A DNA stretch of 64,000 nt from Bacteroidota bacterium. GTDB taxonomy: Bacteria > Bacteroidota > Ignavibacteria > Ignavibacteriales > Ignavibacteriaceae. A program made the position numbers and the translations under genes. The stretch is taken from assembly GCA_021815405.1 (NCBI GenBank), contig JAKAGV010000003.1, positions 274,106 to 338,105 of the forward strand, written 5' to 3'. Within the stretch, counting starts at the first letter, position 1. The number at the start of each line of letters is the position of its first letter. The notes under the pieces were generated by a model, which was given only the letters and a program-made list of their open reading frames with translations, had not been told where the DNA came from and did not search any database. Below, piece after piece: positions 34,669-44,262 of this stretch.

Positions 34669-35774
34669 GGATTGGAACATATAACAATCTGACAGAAACT
34701 CTTTTGGATTTACTAAGAACAAATTGTTTTTGGGTAATCTTCATTTTTATAGTTTTTGCAAATATAACTGTGAAGTGCCAGCAAATGCCAGATGTCCGGG
34801 GTCATACTGAAGAATATCCGGTGAATATGGTTGATTATTGGCAGTCACGCCATTCGCTAAAAACAGTGCAAGTAGTGGTACTGCGAGATCCGGCGGGTGA
34901 ACAAGAAGCGCGGTTCGATTTGACCCATGGTGCTACATTAATTTCATTGCGCTATCATGGACATGAACTTCTTTATGGTCATAGTGCCGGTGCGAACATT
35001 GAGATGAATACATTTCGTCATGGCACAGAGAATGATTTAAAAGGATTGAGCCCATATTGGTCGGCTTTCCGTCCAAGTCAAGGTGGAACGAGTATGGGTA
35101 TTCCATCAACAACGGCTGGCGTTGCATGCCACGGAGAAAAATCTATGCGAGCTTTTGCAATGATGGTGGATGCAGGCGTAGATAACTCATTTCAAAGCAG
35201 TCCACTGCTTGGTGTATGGAAAGGTAAATTAAGCGATAGTTTCCCGCCAGGCTATTCCACTCCTTATACAATTGAAACCGATGCAAGTTGGACTCCAAAT
35301 CCAAATGGTGAACCGAAATACTATTTGCAACTTCATCAAGAAGTAGTGAACGTTCGACCAACAGACTCAGGGCCCATGGATTGGTACTTAGCAGGCGTAG
35401 CACCTTGGTCTTTCAAATACAATACTGTTTATGCACCTAAAAATTGCAGTGAAAAGATGCCCTGCACGAGCGCAACAGCACCTGTTCTAATGATAGGTCG
35501 TTATCAAGATTCTAAACTAACTCATGGTTTTGCAATTGTTGTTCCAACAAAAAGCTGGGCGACGAACCGCGCTTATGTGCTGGAGAATGCTGAATATGTT
35601 AAGCTTCTATATGGAGCTGTTTGGGCTGCACCGAGACATACTTTTGCAGTTGTTTTATCTCATCCACTCAATGGCTTAAGCGCATATTCCTTTGATTGGT
35701 ACATCTGTGCAGGAAGTTGGAATCATGCACGTTCTTTTGGAAAGTACTCTGCAAGTCATAACCAGCCTAATTAG
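34665..35774 (+). CDS. Secreted mutarotase-like protein of unknown function (tandem paralogue B)
   Basis: 369 aa, overlapping the previous gene by four bases (ATGA). A long N-region precedes the hydrophobic export segment (about residues 18-38, FWVIFIFIVFANITVKCQ). FDLTHGATLISLRYHGHELLYGHS (about 85-108, shown in part) has the mutarotase-like pattern of GAtxxSLxxxGxELL. It shares the PKNC, GEPKYYLxL and GSWxxA segments with its neighbour, so the pair arose by duplication and the two have diverged strongly. Cotranslation suggests they work together. Function not recognised. Confidence 0.7.
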   Translation: MRIGTYNNLTETLLDLLRTNCFWVIFIFIVFANITVKCQQMPDVRGHTEEYPVNMVDYWQSRHSLKTVQVVVLRDPAGEQEARFDLTHGATLISLRYHGHELLYGHSAGANIEMNTFRHGTENDLKGLSPYWSAFRPSQGGTSMGIPSTTAGVACHGEKSMRAFAMMVDAGVDNSFQSSPLLGVWKGKLSDSFPPGYSTPYTIETDASWTPNPNGEPKYYLQLHQEVVNVRPTDSGPMDWYLAGVAPWSFKYNTVYAPKNCSEKMPCTSATAPVLMIGRYQDSKLTHGFAIVVPTKSWATNRAYVLENAEYVKLLYGAVWAAPRHTFAVVLSHPLNGLSAYSFDWYICAGSWNHARSFGKYSASHNQPN

Positions 35775-35820
35775 ATTTGAAATCAAAATTTTATTAAAGG
35801 TTTTTAATTTTTTGTTCTTG

Positions 35821-35852
35821 TTGACAAATTTTCTAATAACATATCTTATTTA
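35821..35852 (+). promoter_or_regulatory. Possible promoter upstream of the propeller lipoprotein gene
   Basis: TTGACA at 35821-35826 followed by TATCTT/TATTTA at 35842-35852. The spacer is not ideal and no operator palindrome is present, so this unit is probably not in the LacI-type regulon. Confidence 0.3.
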
Positions 35853-35953
35853 GGACAAAAAGAATCCGGTGATAATTTAGGGAAATTGCTAAATAAAAGA
35901 ATGCATATTACAAAAAATACAATTTATCATTTAAATATTTAGGAGGTAATATC

Positions 35954-37657
35954 GTGAAATATTATATCTTTATGGTAATTATTTCGTGTTTCCTTTATTT
36001 TATGGGTTGTAATAAAACAATTGTTCAACCGCAAGAAACGACGACTAGTAAAACGATTTCAAAGCTCAGCACGGATGTACCAATAACAAGTGTGGCAGCT
36101 TCTTCGCAATTATGGCCGGACTCTAATGCTATTGACGGCGATACAACAACTATTTGGAGCTCTAATACTCATGCTTCAGCAGGTTCTACTGAATGGATCG
36201 CCTATTGGTTTAACACTTTTTATAATATTAATTATATTGAAATGTATCCAAGATATGCTGGGGGTCCAGCCTTAGGCTTTCCGGTACAATTTGATGTTTA
36301 TTATTCAAACGGAAGCAGCTGGGTGCACGAAAGTTCTTATACTTCTTTTCCAACACCACAATCCGACTGGATAATACTGCCTCTACCCTCTACAGTGAAT
36401 GCCAATGGAATACAAATTGTTGCTACTCAATTAGGAGTAGATGATTATAATAATTATGTATTTCAATTAGCTGAAGTTGGAACCGGGTACAATTCAGGTT
36501 ACAATAATTTTCAGTTCATTCAAAATAACGGCGTTAGCCAGCAGAACGAAATAAGAAATATAGGTTCAGGTTCTTTTGACCCCAATAAACTAAGTAATTG
36601 GAATTATGACATAGGGAATCCAATTATTACTGCCGTTCCAGGCGGTAATAGCAATATATATGCTCCGAGTATTGTAAATAACGGAGGAGCTTGGAATATT
36701 TATTTTGGAGGTTGGGACGGTACTACTGACGATCATGATCGAATATCAATCACTGTAACTAATGATGATTTTTTAACATTCGGTACGCATTACGTAATGA
36801 TTGATCATGGAGTTTTTAATCATGTAAATAATGAAACAGCTATTAAAAAGCCTGACAATACATGGTTAATGTATTATACTGCGGATTCATATTCTCCTCC
36901 ATTGAATAAACCTTGTTATGCAACCTCTCCCGATGGAGTAAGTTGGACTCCGAATGCAGGCAGCACAAATTATTTAATAAATATGAGTGGTTATAATAAT
37001 TGGAATAATGCAGATGTAAATGGCTCTAATGTTATTTATTTAGAAAACGGAGTATATAATCTTTATTTTGATGATTTCAATTATGCTACTACAGGGCATG
37101 CCGATGCTGTTCATCATGCAACAAGCACGGATGGAATTAATTTTACTTATACTGGCGATGTGTTGAATGAAAGTTGGATTGCACAGGATGTAAAAATCTT
37201 TACTTATAACGGTTCAAATTATTATTTAATGTGCCTGCATAATAATACTAATTCGCTTAGGTATAGCGTTGGTACAAGCCCGACATCCTTTTCTGCAAGT
37301 CAATTGCTGCTTAATAATCTTAATTCAGCTGATCAATATATTACTTCGGCTGGCTGGGTTGCTAATAACAATAGACTTTATGGCGTATTGTATGGCGCAG
37401 GACCAAGCTCAACTCTTACGCAAAATGCCATTCATGCAAAATGGTTGCAGAAAAAGGTAATATTTATTAGTGATGATGGAAAGGTACGTTGGGGTGATAC
37501 TGAGAGAGCCTATGGTCCCGATAGAATAAGGCTGTTTATGAACACTAATATTGAAACCGGACATTTTTATGTGTATGATACTGACGGCAGTACGCTGTTA
37601 TATACAAGTCCTCAAATTACTATGCGATCTGGTGATGTATGGCAGTATGTTCCGTAA
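35954..37657 (+). CDS. Lipoprotein with F5/8C-like domain and beta-propeller (GH43/GH117-like)
   Basis: 567 aa, GTG start behind a strong AGGAGG at 35941. A lipobox is visible in LYFMGC (Cys about residue 19), so it is probably membrane-anchored on the cell surface or in the periplasm. Residues about 45-175 are discoidin-like (SSQLWPDSNAIDGDTTTIWS). Residues about 200-500 repeat propeller blades (IYAPSIVNNGGAWNIYFGGW, MLYYTADSYSPPLNK, NVIYLENGVYNLYFDDF), as in GH43/GH117-type five-bladed propellers. The last 60 residues form an extra beta module. Catalytic acids cannot be assigned from sequence alone; glycan binding or hydrolysis is likely. Confidence 0.75.
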   Translation: MKYYIFMVIISCFLYFMGCNKTIVQPQETTTSKTISKLSTDVPITSVAASSQLWPDSNAIDGDTTTIWSSNTHASAGSTEWIAYWFNTFYNINYIEMYPRYAGGPALGFPVQFDVYYSNGSSWVHESSYTSFPTPQSDWIILPLPSTVNANGIQIVATQLGVDDYNNYVFQLAEVGTGYNSGYNNFQFIQNNGVSQQNEIRNIGSGSFDPNKLSNWNYDIGNPIITAVPGGNSNIYAPSIVNNGGAWNIYFGGWDGTTDDHDRISITVTNDDFLTFGTHYVMIDHGVFNHVNNETAIKKPDNTWLMYYTADSYSPPLNKPCYATSPDGVSWTPNAGSTNYLINMSGYNNWNNADVNGSNVIYLENGVYNLYFDDFNYATTGHADAVHHATSTDGINFTYTGDVLNESWIAQDVKIFTYNGSNYYLMCLHNNTNSLRYSVGTSPTSFSASQLLLNNLNSADQYITSAGWVANNNRLYGVLYGAGPSSTLTQNAIHAKWLQKKVIFISDDGKVRWGDTERAYGPDRIRLFMNTNIETGHFYVYDTDGSTLLYTSPQITMRSGDVWQYVP

Positions 37658-37702
37658 AAACAAATCATCTTTTATCATAACCTTTAATTAAAAAGAAATA
37701 CA

Positions 37703-40477
37703 ATGAAAACAAATGCACTTACAATTTTGCTGTTATTTTCTGTAGTAATATTTACAGGATTTTCATCAAGAAATACATCTGACACTTTACATCCAAAATA
37801 TCTGCGATGTGAAAATTTAGTTAATCCGTTGGGGATAGATATTACAACTCCGCGATTAAGCTGGTATTCAGAATCTCATCAAAGAGATCAGAAGCAGACT
37901 GCGTACCAAATATTGGTTGCGAGCTCAATAAAAAAATTAAATGATGATGACGGAGACTTGTGGGATTCAAAAAAGGTCAACTCAGATCAAAGTATAAATA
38001 TTATTTATAAAGGTAAACCATTGACATCCGGTTTACAATGCTTTTGGAAAGTAAAAGTTTGGGATACTAAAGGCATCGTATCAAAATGGAGTGTGTCAGC
38101 CAAATGGAGTATGGGGCTATTACATAAATCTGATTGGAAAGGGTATTGGATTGGGCTTGATAAAGCTATTGGAAATGATCAACCAGATTCAGAACACACC
38201 GTATTATCTGCACGAATGCTTAGAAAAGAATTTATAGAAAAGAAAAAAATTAAACGCGCTACAGCATACATCTGCGGTTTGGGCCTGTTTGAATTATATT
38301 TCAACGGGCATAAAATAGGCGATCAAGTGCTTGCGCCTGCTTTGTCGGAATATCCAAAGAGAAGTTTTTACATGACATTTGATGTTACCAAGGACATAAT
38401 TAATGGTAGTAATGCAATTGGAGTAATTCTTGGCAACGGACGTTTTTTTGCCCCTCGCACAACTTTTCCAACAACTACAGTGACCTATGGTTTTCCCAAA
38501 ATGATCTACCAGCTAAACATTGAATATACGGATAACACGAAGCAAACCATTATCAGTGATACGACATGGAAAATTACTACCGACGGTCCAATTAGAGCTA
38601 ACAATGAATATGATGGTGAAGTCTACGATGCGAGAAAAGAAATGCCGGGCTGGGATAAAGCGGGCTTTAATGACTCCCACTGGATGAATGCAGAAAAAGT
38701 TGCAGATCCTTCTGAAAAATTATCAGCTCAAGTGATGGAACCTATTAAAATAATGCAGACACTAAAACCAAAATCAGTAAAAGAAATTAGTCATGGTGTT
38801 TATGTTTATGATATGGGACAAAATATGGTTGGATGGGCATCTTTGAAAGTTCATGCAAAGAGAGGTACAAAAATAAAGATGCAGTTTGCAGAAACATTAA
38901 AACCGGATGGAGATTTGTACACGGCTAACCTTCGTTCTGCAAAGCAAGCTGATACCTACATAACTAAAGGAAAAGGATTGGAACAATGGCAACCACGTTT
39001 CACTTATCATGGATTCAGATATATGAAATTAACCGGATATCCAGGCAAGCCTGATCTCAATGCAATTGAAGGAAAAGTTGTCTATGATGACATTAGAACC
39101 ATTGGCAATTTTAGTTGTTCGAATAATATCATAAATAAAATTTATAAAGCTGCCTACTGGGGAATTCGGGGAAACTACCGCAGCATTCCAACTGATTGCC
39201 CTCAGCGCGATGAACGCCAAGGCTGGTTGGGCGACCGTTCAACAAATTCATTTGGTGAAAGTTTTATTTTCGACAATGATATGCTTTATGCAAATTGGAT
39301 GACGGACATTGCAGATGCACAAAAACCAAGCGGCAGTCTTCCCGATGTAGCTCCCGACTACTGGCCGATTTTTACTGATAATATGACATGGCCTTCTTCG
39401 CTTATCATAATTCCGGATCATCTTTATCGGCAATTTGGAAATATCAAGGTAATCGCAGATCATTATGATGCAATGAAGAGATGGCTGTGGTATATGCGAG
39501 ATAAGTATATGAAAGGTTATCTTTTAGATAAAGATCAATATGGTGATTGGTGTGTTCCACCTAATAATCCTGATGAAATTCACTCAAAAGATTCAACCTT
39601 ATTGACACCTGGAAATTATATCGGGTCTACCTATTTTTATTATTGTTTAACCTTGATGAAAAAATATGCCCACCTCTTAAAGAAGAATAAAGATGTAGAA
39701 GAATTTGAATCATTAGCAGATAAAGTACGGAATGCCATTAATAATAATTTCCTTAATAAAGACAGCCTCTATTATGCAAATAATACAGTAACGGCAAACG
39801 CACTGGCACTTTCTTTTAGAATACCAAAGCAAGATATAAGAGATAAAGTTTTCGATAATATTATATATAAGACAACAGATGAATATCATAATCATACAAG
39901 TTGTGGGCTGGTAGGCGAGCAATGGTTTATGCGAACATTAACTGATAACGGTAGGGCTGACCTGGCAATTAAGATTGCAGAAGATACAACCTACCCAAGT
40001 TGGGGTTATATGATTAAACATGGTGCTACGACAATTTGGGAATTGTGGAACGGGAATACGGCAGATCCTGCAATGAATTCGGGCAATCATGTAATGCTGC
40101 TTGGTGATCTTATTGTATGGTATTATGAAGATCTTGCAGGAATTAAATCAGATCCCGCTGAGCCCGGATTCAAACATATAATCATGAAACCATATCCAGT
40201 TGGTGATCTAAAATTCGTTAAAGCCTCATACTTATCTGATTATGGCTTGATTAAGAGCCATTGGAAGAAAGAAAAAAATAAATTCTATTGGAACATTGAC
40301 ATTCCCGCTAATACTTCCGCCACGATTTATATCCCGGCTAAAAAAGTTGGTGACGTAACAGAAAGCGGAAAACAAGCTTTTAAAGCTATCGGGATTAAAT
40401 TTATAGAATTTGAAAATGGCAGAGCTGTTTATGAGGTAGGTTCCGGCAGTTATCATTTTACTTCGTTGATGAATTAG
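37703..40477 (+). CDS. Alpha-L-rhamnosidase, GH78
   Basis: 924 aa exported enzyme releasing L-rhamnose from glycans. Signal peptide MKTNALTILLLFSVVIFTGF. GH78 layout: N-terminal beta domains (LRCENLVNPLGIDITTPRLS, then the rhamnosidase-N region around ICGLGLFELYFNGHKIGDQV) and an (alpha/alpha)6 catalytic barrel. The acidic motif DCPQRDERQGWLGD (about residue 498) and ATTIWELWNG (about 776) hold the acid and base residues of the family. A C-terminal beta domain follows. It is the most canonical rhamnosidase of the window. Its signal peptide is nearly the same as that of the unrelated propeller protein at 58101. Confidence 0.92.
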   Translation: MKTNALTILLLFSVVIFTGFSSRNTSDTLHPKYLRCENLVNPLGIDITTPRLSWYSESHQRDQKQTAYQILVASSIKKLNDDDGDLWDSKKVNSDQSINIIYKGKPLTSGLQCFWKVKVWDTKGIVSKWSVSAKWSMGLLHKSDWKGYWIGLDKAIGNDQPDSEHTVLSARMLRKEFIEKKKIKRATAYICGLGLFELYFNGHKIGDQVLAPALSEYPKRSFYMTFDVTKDIINGSNAIGVILGNGRFFAPRTTFPTTTVTYGFPKMIYQLNIEYTDNTKQTIISDTTWKITTDGPIRANNEYDGEVYDARKEMPGWDKAGFNDSHWMNAEKVADPSEKLSAQVMEPIKIMQTLKPKSVKEISHGVYVYDMGQNMVGWASLKVHAKRGTKIKMQFAETLKPDGDLYTANLRSAKQADTYITKGKGLEQWQPRFTYHGFRYMKLTGYPGKPDLNAIEGKVVYDDIRTIGNFSCSNNIINKIYKAAYWGIRGNYRSIPTDCPQRDERQGWLGDRSTNSFGESFIFDNDMLYANWMTDIADAQKPSGSLPDVAPDYWPIFTDNMTWPSSLIIIPDHLYRQFGNIKVIADHYDAMKRWLWYMRDKYMKGYLLDKDQYGDWCVPPNNPDEIHSKDSTLLTPGNYIGSTYFYYCLTLMKKYAHLLKKNKDVEEFESLADKVRNAINNNFLNKDSLYYANNTVTANALALSFRIPKQDIRDKVFDNIIYKTTDEYHNHTSCGLVGEQWFMRTLTDNGRADLAIKIAEDTTYPSWGYMIKHGATTIWELWNGNTADPAMNSGNHVMLLGDLIVWYYEDLAGIKSDPAEPGFKHIIMKPYPVGDLKFVKASYLSDYGLIKSHWKKEKNKFYWNIDIPANTSATIYIPAKKVGDVTESGKQAFKAIGIKFIEFENGRAVYEVGSGSYHFTSLMN

Positions 40478-40550
40478 TATCCCGGAGTTGAGTATTTAAC
40501 AAGGTTTTCAGCATAATAAATATTCCAAAATAGTATGAAGGGACATTTTA

Positions 40551-41651
40551 ATGAATTCTAAAGAGCGGGTGCTAAGAGCTTTTAAGAAAAAACAAGGATT
40601 CCCGGATAGAATTCCTATTCAATTTGATTTGTGCAAGCAATTAACCTATGAGTTCGGCAAAGAATTGGGGTTAGAACCTGATTTTGCACCTTCATATTAC
40701 GAGGATCTTACTTATAGAATATCGGCAAACGAGATTCGCACAAAATTAGGAAGCGACGTAGTTGTTGTAGGAGGAACAGTCCCCCAAAATTATCAACATG
40801 AAATTGTTAAAGATGATATTACAAAAAATGAGTTCGGTATGTATATGAAACCAACTCCTCTTTATATTGAAGTTGTTAAGTGTCCGCTTGATATCGTAGA
40901 AAAAGTTGATGATATAAATAATTATCATTTCCCGGATGTCTTTGCACAGGGAAGATTGGATAAAGCTGAGAGAGATATAGATAGATATGGAAAAGATTTT
41001 TTTGTCATAGGAGATGTTGAGATTACTCTTTTTGAATTGGCTTGGCATCTTACCGGGTTGGAGAAATATCTTATGGGAATGATGTGCGAAGAGCCATGGG
41101 TGGAAAAGTTAAATGATCGCGTTGAAGATTGGAGTACTGGTATGGCATTACAACTGGTAAAAACAGGCGTGGATGCTATATGGTTGGGAGAAGACCTTGG
41201 CAGTCAGACTTCGACACTTATCTCACCAGAGATATGGAGAAAAATGTTTAAACCCCGACACAAAAGAATGATTGAAAAATTGAAACAAGAAAATCCTGAT
41301 ATTATTATTATCATGCATTCGGATGGGGCAGTCGCTCCATTAATTGAAGATTTTATAGAAATTGGAATAGATGTATATAATCCTGTTCAACCTAATGTCA
41401 ACGGTTCTGATCCAAAAGAACTAAAAGGGAAATATGGCAACGGGATTTGTTTCTTTGGCGGAATCGATCAACAAAAATTATTGCCAGGTGGAAATATTAA
41501 CGAGATACGTGAAGAAATAAAATATAGGGAAGAAATTCTTGGTAAAGATAGGGGATACTTATTAGCTCCGGCACACATTATTCAAACAGATATATCAACA
41601 GAAACAGTAAAAGAAATGATTAAAGCAGCCTTAGAATTTGGCTATTACTGA
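40551..41651 (+). CDS. Uroporphyrinogen-decarboxylase-family (URO-D/MtaA-like) protein
   Basis: 366 aa cytoplasmic protein with no signal peptide, set among secreted hydrolases. Segments typical of the URO-D superfamily are NSKERVLRAFKKK, WLGEDLGSQTSTLISPEIWR, HSDGAVAPLIEDFIEIGIDV and GIDQQKLLPGG. Members include true HemE decarboxylases and corrinoid methyltransferases such as MtaA. The zinc motif HxC of MtaA is replaced by HSDG, so a cobamide methyltransferase role is doubtful, and the HemE substrate motif is not seen. Such proteins occur next to glycan-degradation genes in several phyla, with unknown role. Handling of a methylated sugar is a speculation only. Its stop overlaps the next start by one base. 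Confidence 0.75.
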   Translation: MNSKERVLRAFKKKQGFPDRIPIQFDLCKQLTYEFGKELGLEPDFAPSYYEDLTYRISANEIRTKLGSDVVVVGGTVPQNYQHEIVKDDITKNEFGMYMKPTPLYIEVVKCPLDIVEKVDDINNYHFPDVFAQGRLDKAERDIDRYGKDFFVIGDVEITLFELAWHLTGLEKYLMGMMCEEPWVEKLNDRVEDWSTGMALQLVKTGVDAIWLGEDLGSQTSTLISPEIWRKMFKPRHKRMIEKLKQENPDIIIIMHSDGAVAPLIEDFIEIGIDVYNPVQPNVNGSDPKELKGKYGNGICFFGGIDQQKLLPGGNINEIREEIKYREEILGKDRGYLLAPAHIIQTDISTETVKEMIKAALEFGYY

Positions 41652-44167
41652 TGTTTGAAGAAATAATGAAAATTATTTTTATTTTATTTACACTCGTATT
41701 ACTGAGCAATAAAACATATTGTCAGAACCTTTCCAAACCTTCCCCTATCAAAGAACCGTACTCATATATCTGTTCTGGTAGTTATTCCGGCAATCATGTA
41801 TCTGAATCTCCTGATCCATTGGTATCGTATCGGTGGGTAAACCCAAAAGCGTCTGATGGATTAGAAATATACACTATCAAACCAGTTAAGGTAACAACTG
41901 ATAATCCCTCCTCATTTTCCAATCTGAATTCTTTAACATGTGACAGCCCAAATGTAACCGTGACTGGAACTGGTTCGATTATGTTTGACTTTGGAGTTGA
42001 GAGTGCTGCATGGTTGGAATTCGATTCCCCGGACCTTGTCGATTCAGACTCAGTCGAGATGAGCATCAGCGAATATAATGAGCCGGCAATTGTAAATGCA
42101 GGAGCACAAAACCCTGTAAAGACAAATGTACCTGTTAGATATGGTAATACTTATCGTCTGGAACTAAATAAAGAATTGTATGAAGGTGTTCGTTTTGGCT
42201 GGATACATGTAAGAAAATTTACAAAACCTTGGCATATTACTGGAATTAGATTAGTATGCCAAATTAAACCAACTAATTACAATGGTAGCTTCTCATGCAG
42301 TGATACGCTTTTAACCCGAATTTGGTATACCGGAGCTTATACCGTTAAGTTGAATCTTCTAAAGAATTATTTTGGAGCCATTTTAATGGAACGAAGCGAC
42401 CGGTTTTCGTGGACTGGTGACGCATATCCGGCACAAGCCGTATCGATGGTAGCGTTTGCAAATTATAATTTTGTAAGAGCTAATTTAGGAAATACTGCTA
42501 AGCAGGATAACGGAATAGCAAGCTACCCACTATACTGGGTATTAAGCCTTATTGACTATTATAATTATACAGGGGACACTGCAACGCTTGGCAATTATAT
42601 AGCCAATGCGTGTACAAAGCTTGATACTGCTTATAGAAATTATGGAACTTGTCCTGATCTTGGTTTCTATGGAGGAGATGAGCGATTGGGTTCCTATTTT
42701 GAAAACCCAAATTGTGAGGAAGCTGAAAACGCATATAAAATGCTCTCAATAAGAGCTTGGCGTAAATTTTCAGAAGCTATGAAAGAGTTCGGGCGTATTG
42801 ATCTTTATGAAAAATATAAAAAATACGCTGACAGTAAAATTAGTGAATTGCAGCAAAATAGCGACTGGTATAGTCATTTTGGTCTTCATGCAGATGCTGA
42901 TGCAGTGAATGCCGGTTTTACAACACCAAATGAACAGGAAGTATTCTATAGAAAAGAGTTTTCCGATCGAGTCAATAGGATTTCATATGCACCATTTAAT
43001 GAATATTTTATTATTCAGGCAATGGCTAAAATGGGAAAGTTCGATGATGCCATTAGCGCTATTAGAGATGAATGGGGCGGTCAAATAAAATATGGAGGCA
43101 CAACCTTTTTTGAGGTTTACCTACCTTCATGGAACAAAGTACTTGGTAAAAATGATGCACCAATAAATGGGCAAAATGGATACACAAGTCTTTGCCATCC
43201 ATGGAGTGCCGGGGTTACAAAATGGCTTACCGAAGAAATACTCGGAATCAAACCAACGAATCCGGGTTTTTCAACTTATGATATTTTTCCTCACTTTGGA
43301 AGAAGCTTGACTAATGTTTCTGGAAAAGTGCTCACACCACACGGAAATATTAGTGCAAGCTTTAATGTTACAACTGGGATTTGTAGTATAACAGCTCCAA
43401 TAGGAACAGTAGGAAGGATCGGCATTCCAAAAGTTGAAAAGGAAATCGAGAGTATTCATATCAATGGAAAACTTGTTTGGAAAGATGATAAATTCTACAA
43501 AATAAAAAATATAGAAAGTGCTTATGAAGATAGCAAGTTTATATATTTTTCAAACGTGCAGCCAGGTCGATATAATTTTTCTGTTTCATATCGCGGAATC
43601 ACTCCTGAATATAAAAAGCTTACGTGGAAATATGCAGCTACTTTCGTGAAAGAAGATTCGATAACCAGCGGAAACTGGGGTGGAGTTTACGGTGCCGCCG
43701 GTTATATATTATGCAATTACATTGATTCAACAAGCGACCTCAGAAAGTTACCTTCTTATGTAGCTTGGGTAAATTACAATAAAAATATCAACTGTCAATG
43801 GGCTGATGGAGTTTTGGATAAACGAGCACCGGCTCCAAATGTTCAAGATAACTTTCCCAGGAATGTTGGATGTATTCATACTAATGACTCGATAGCCTGC
43901 GATCAAACTATGACAATTGATATTTCCATTAAACATCAACGAACCTACCAGGTTGCGCTCTACTTCGTAGATTGGGATAATCAAGGAAGAAAAACAGCTG
44001 TGGAAATGTTCGATTTACAAACTAAAAAATTAATAGCTCCGGTAAAAATAATACGGGATTATTATAGTGGAAAATATCTTGTTTTTAGATATGATAAATC
44101 CGTTCGATTCAGAATTGATCAGGTTCGTGGAGTGAATGCTACTCTAAGCGGGATTTTCTTTGATTGA
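41651..44167 (+). CDS. GH78-like rhamnosidase with C-terminal lectin-like domain
   Basis: 838 aa, exported; an ATG at 41666 (MKIIFILFTLVLLSNKTYCQ) gives a more typical signal peptide than the first ATG. The rhamnosidase layout is present, with ERSDRFSWTGDAYPAQ (about residue 247) in place of the usual CPxRDExxGWxGD, and TTFFEVYLPSW (about 484) for the second acidic motif. The canonical DER triad region is altered, so specificity may differ. Residues about 665-838 form a beta-sandwich (GVYGAAGYILCNYID, LVFRYDKSVRFRID) of lectin or malectin-like type. It sits in a coupled pair with the URO-D-like gene. Confidence 0.75.
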   Translation: MFEEIMKIIFILFTLVLLSNKTYCQNLSKPSPIKEPYSYICSGSYSGNHVSESPDPLVSYRWVNPKASDGLEIYTIKPVKVTTDNPSSFSNLNSLTCDSPNVTVTGTGSIMFDFGVESAAWLEFDSPDLVDSDSVEMSISEYNEPAIVNAGAQNPVKTNVPVRYGNTYRLELNKELYEGVRFGWIHVRKFTKPWHITGIRLVCQIKPTNYNGSFSCSDTLLTRIWYTGAYTVKLNLLKNYFGAILMERSDRFSWTGDAYPAQAVSMVAFANYNFVRANLGNTAKQDNGIASYPLYWVLSLIDYYNYTGDTATLGNYIANACTKLDTAYRNYGTCPDLGFYGGDERLGSYFENPNCEEAENAYKMLSIRAWRKFSEAMKEFGRIDLYEKYKKYADSKISELQQNSDWYSHFGLHADADAVNAGFTTPNEQEVFYRKEFSDRVNRISYAPFNEYFIIQAMAKMGKFDDAISAIRDEWGGQIKYGGTTFFEVYLPSWNKVLGKNDAPINGQNGYTSLCHPWSAGVTKWLTEEILGIKPTNPGFSTYDIFPHFGRSLTNVSGKVLTPHGNISASFNVTTGICSITAPIGTVGRIGIPKVEKEIESIHINGKLVWKDDKFYKIKNIESAYEDSKFIYFSNVQPGRYNFSVSYRGITPEYKKLTWKYAATFVKEDSITSGNWGGVYGAAGYILCNYIDSTSDLRKLPSYVAWVNYNKNINCQWADGVLDKRAPAPNVQDNFPRNVGCIHTNDSIACDQTMTIDISIKHQRTYQVALYFVDWDNQGRKTAVEMFDLQTKKLIAPVKIIRDYYSGKYLVFRYDKSVRFRIDQVRGVNATLSGIFFD

Positions 44168-44262
44168 AAAATGGTTGTCACTTCGATTCAAAGAAACAAT
44201 ATTTTCGTCTTAGTAATTTTTTTTATACATGACATTTTTAGAATTTTATAGAAAGGTTAATT

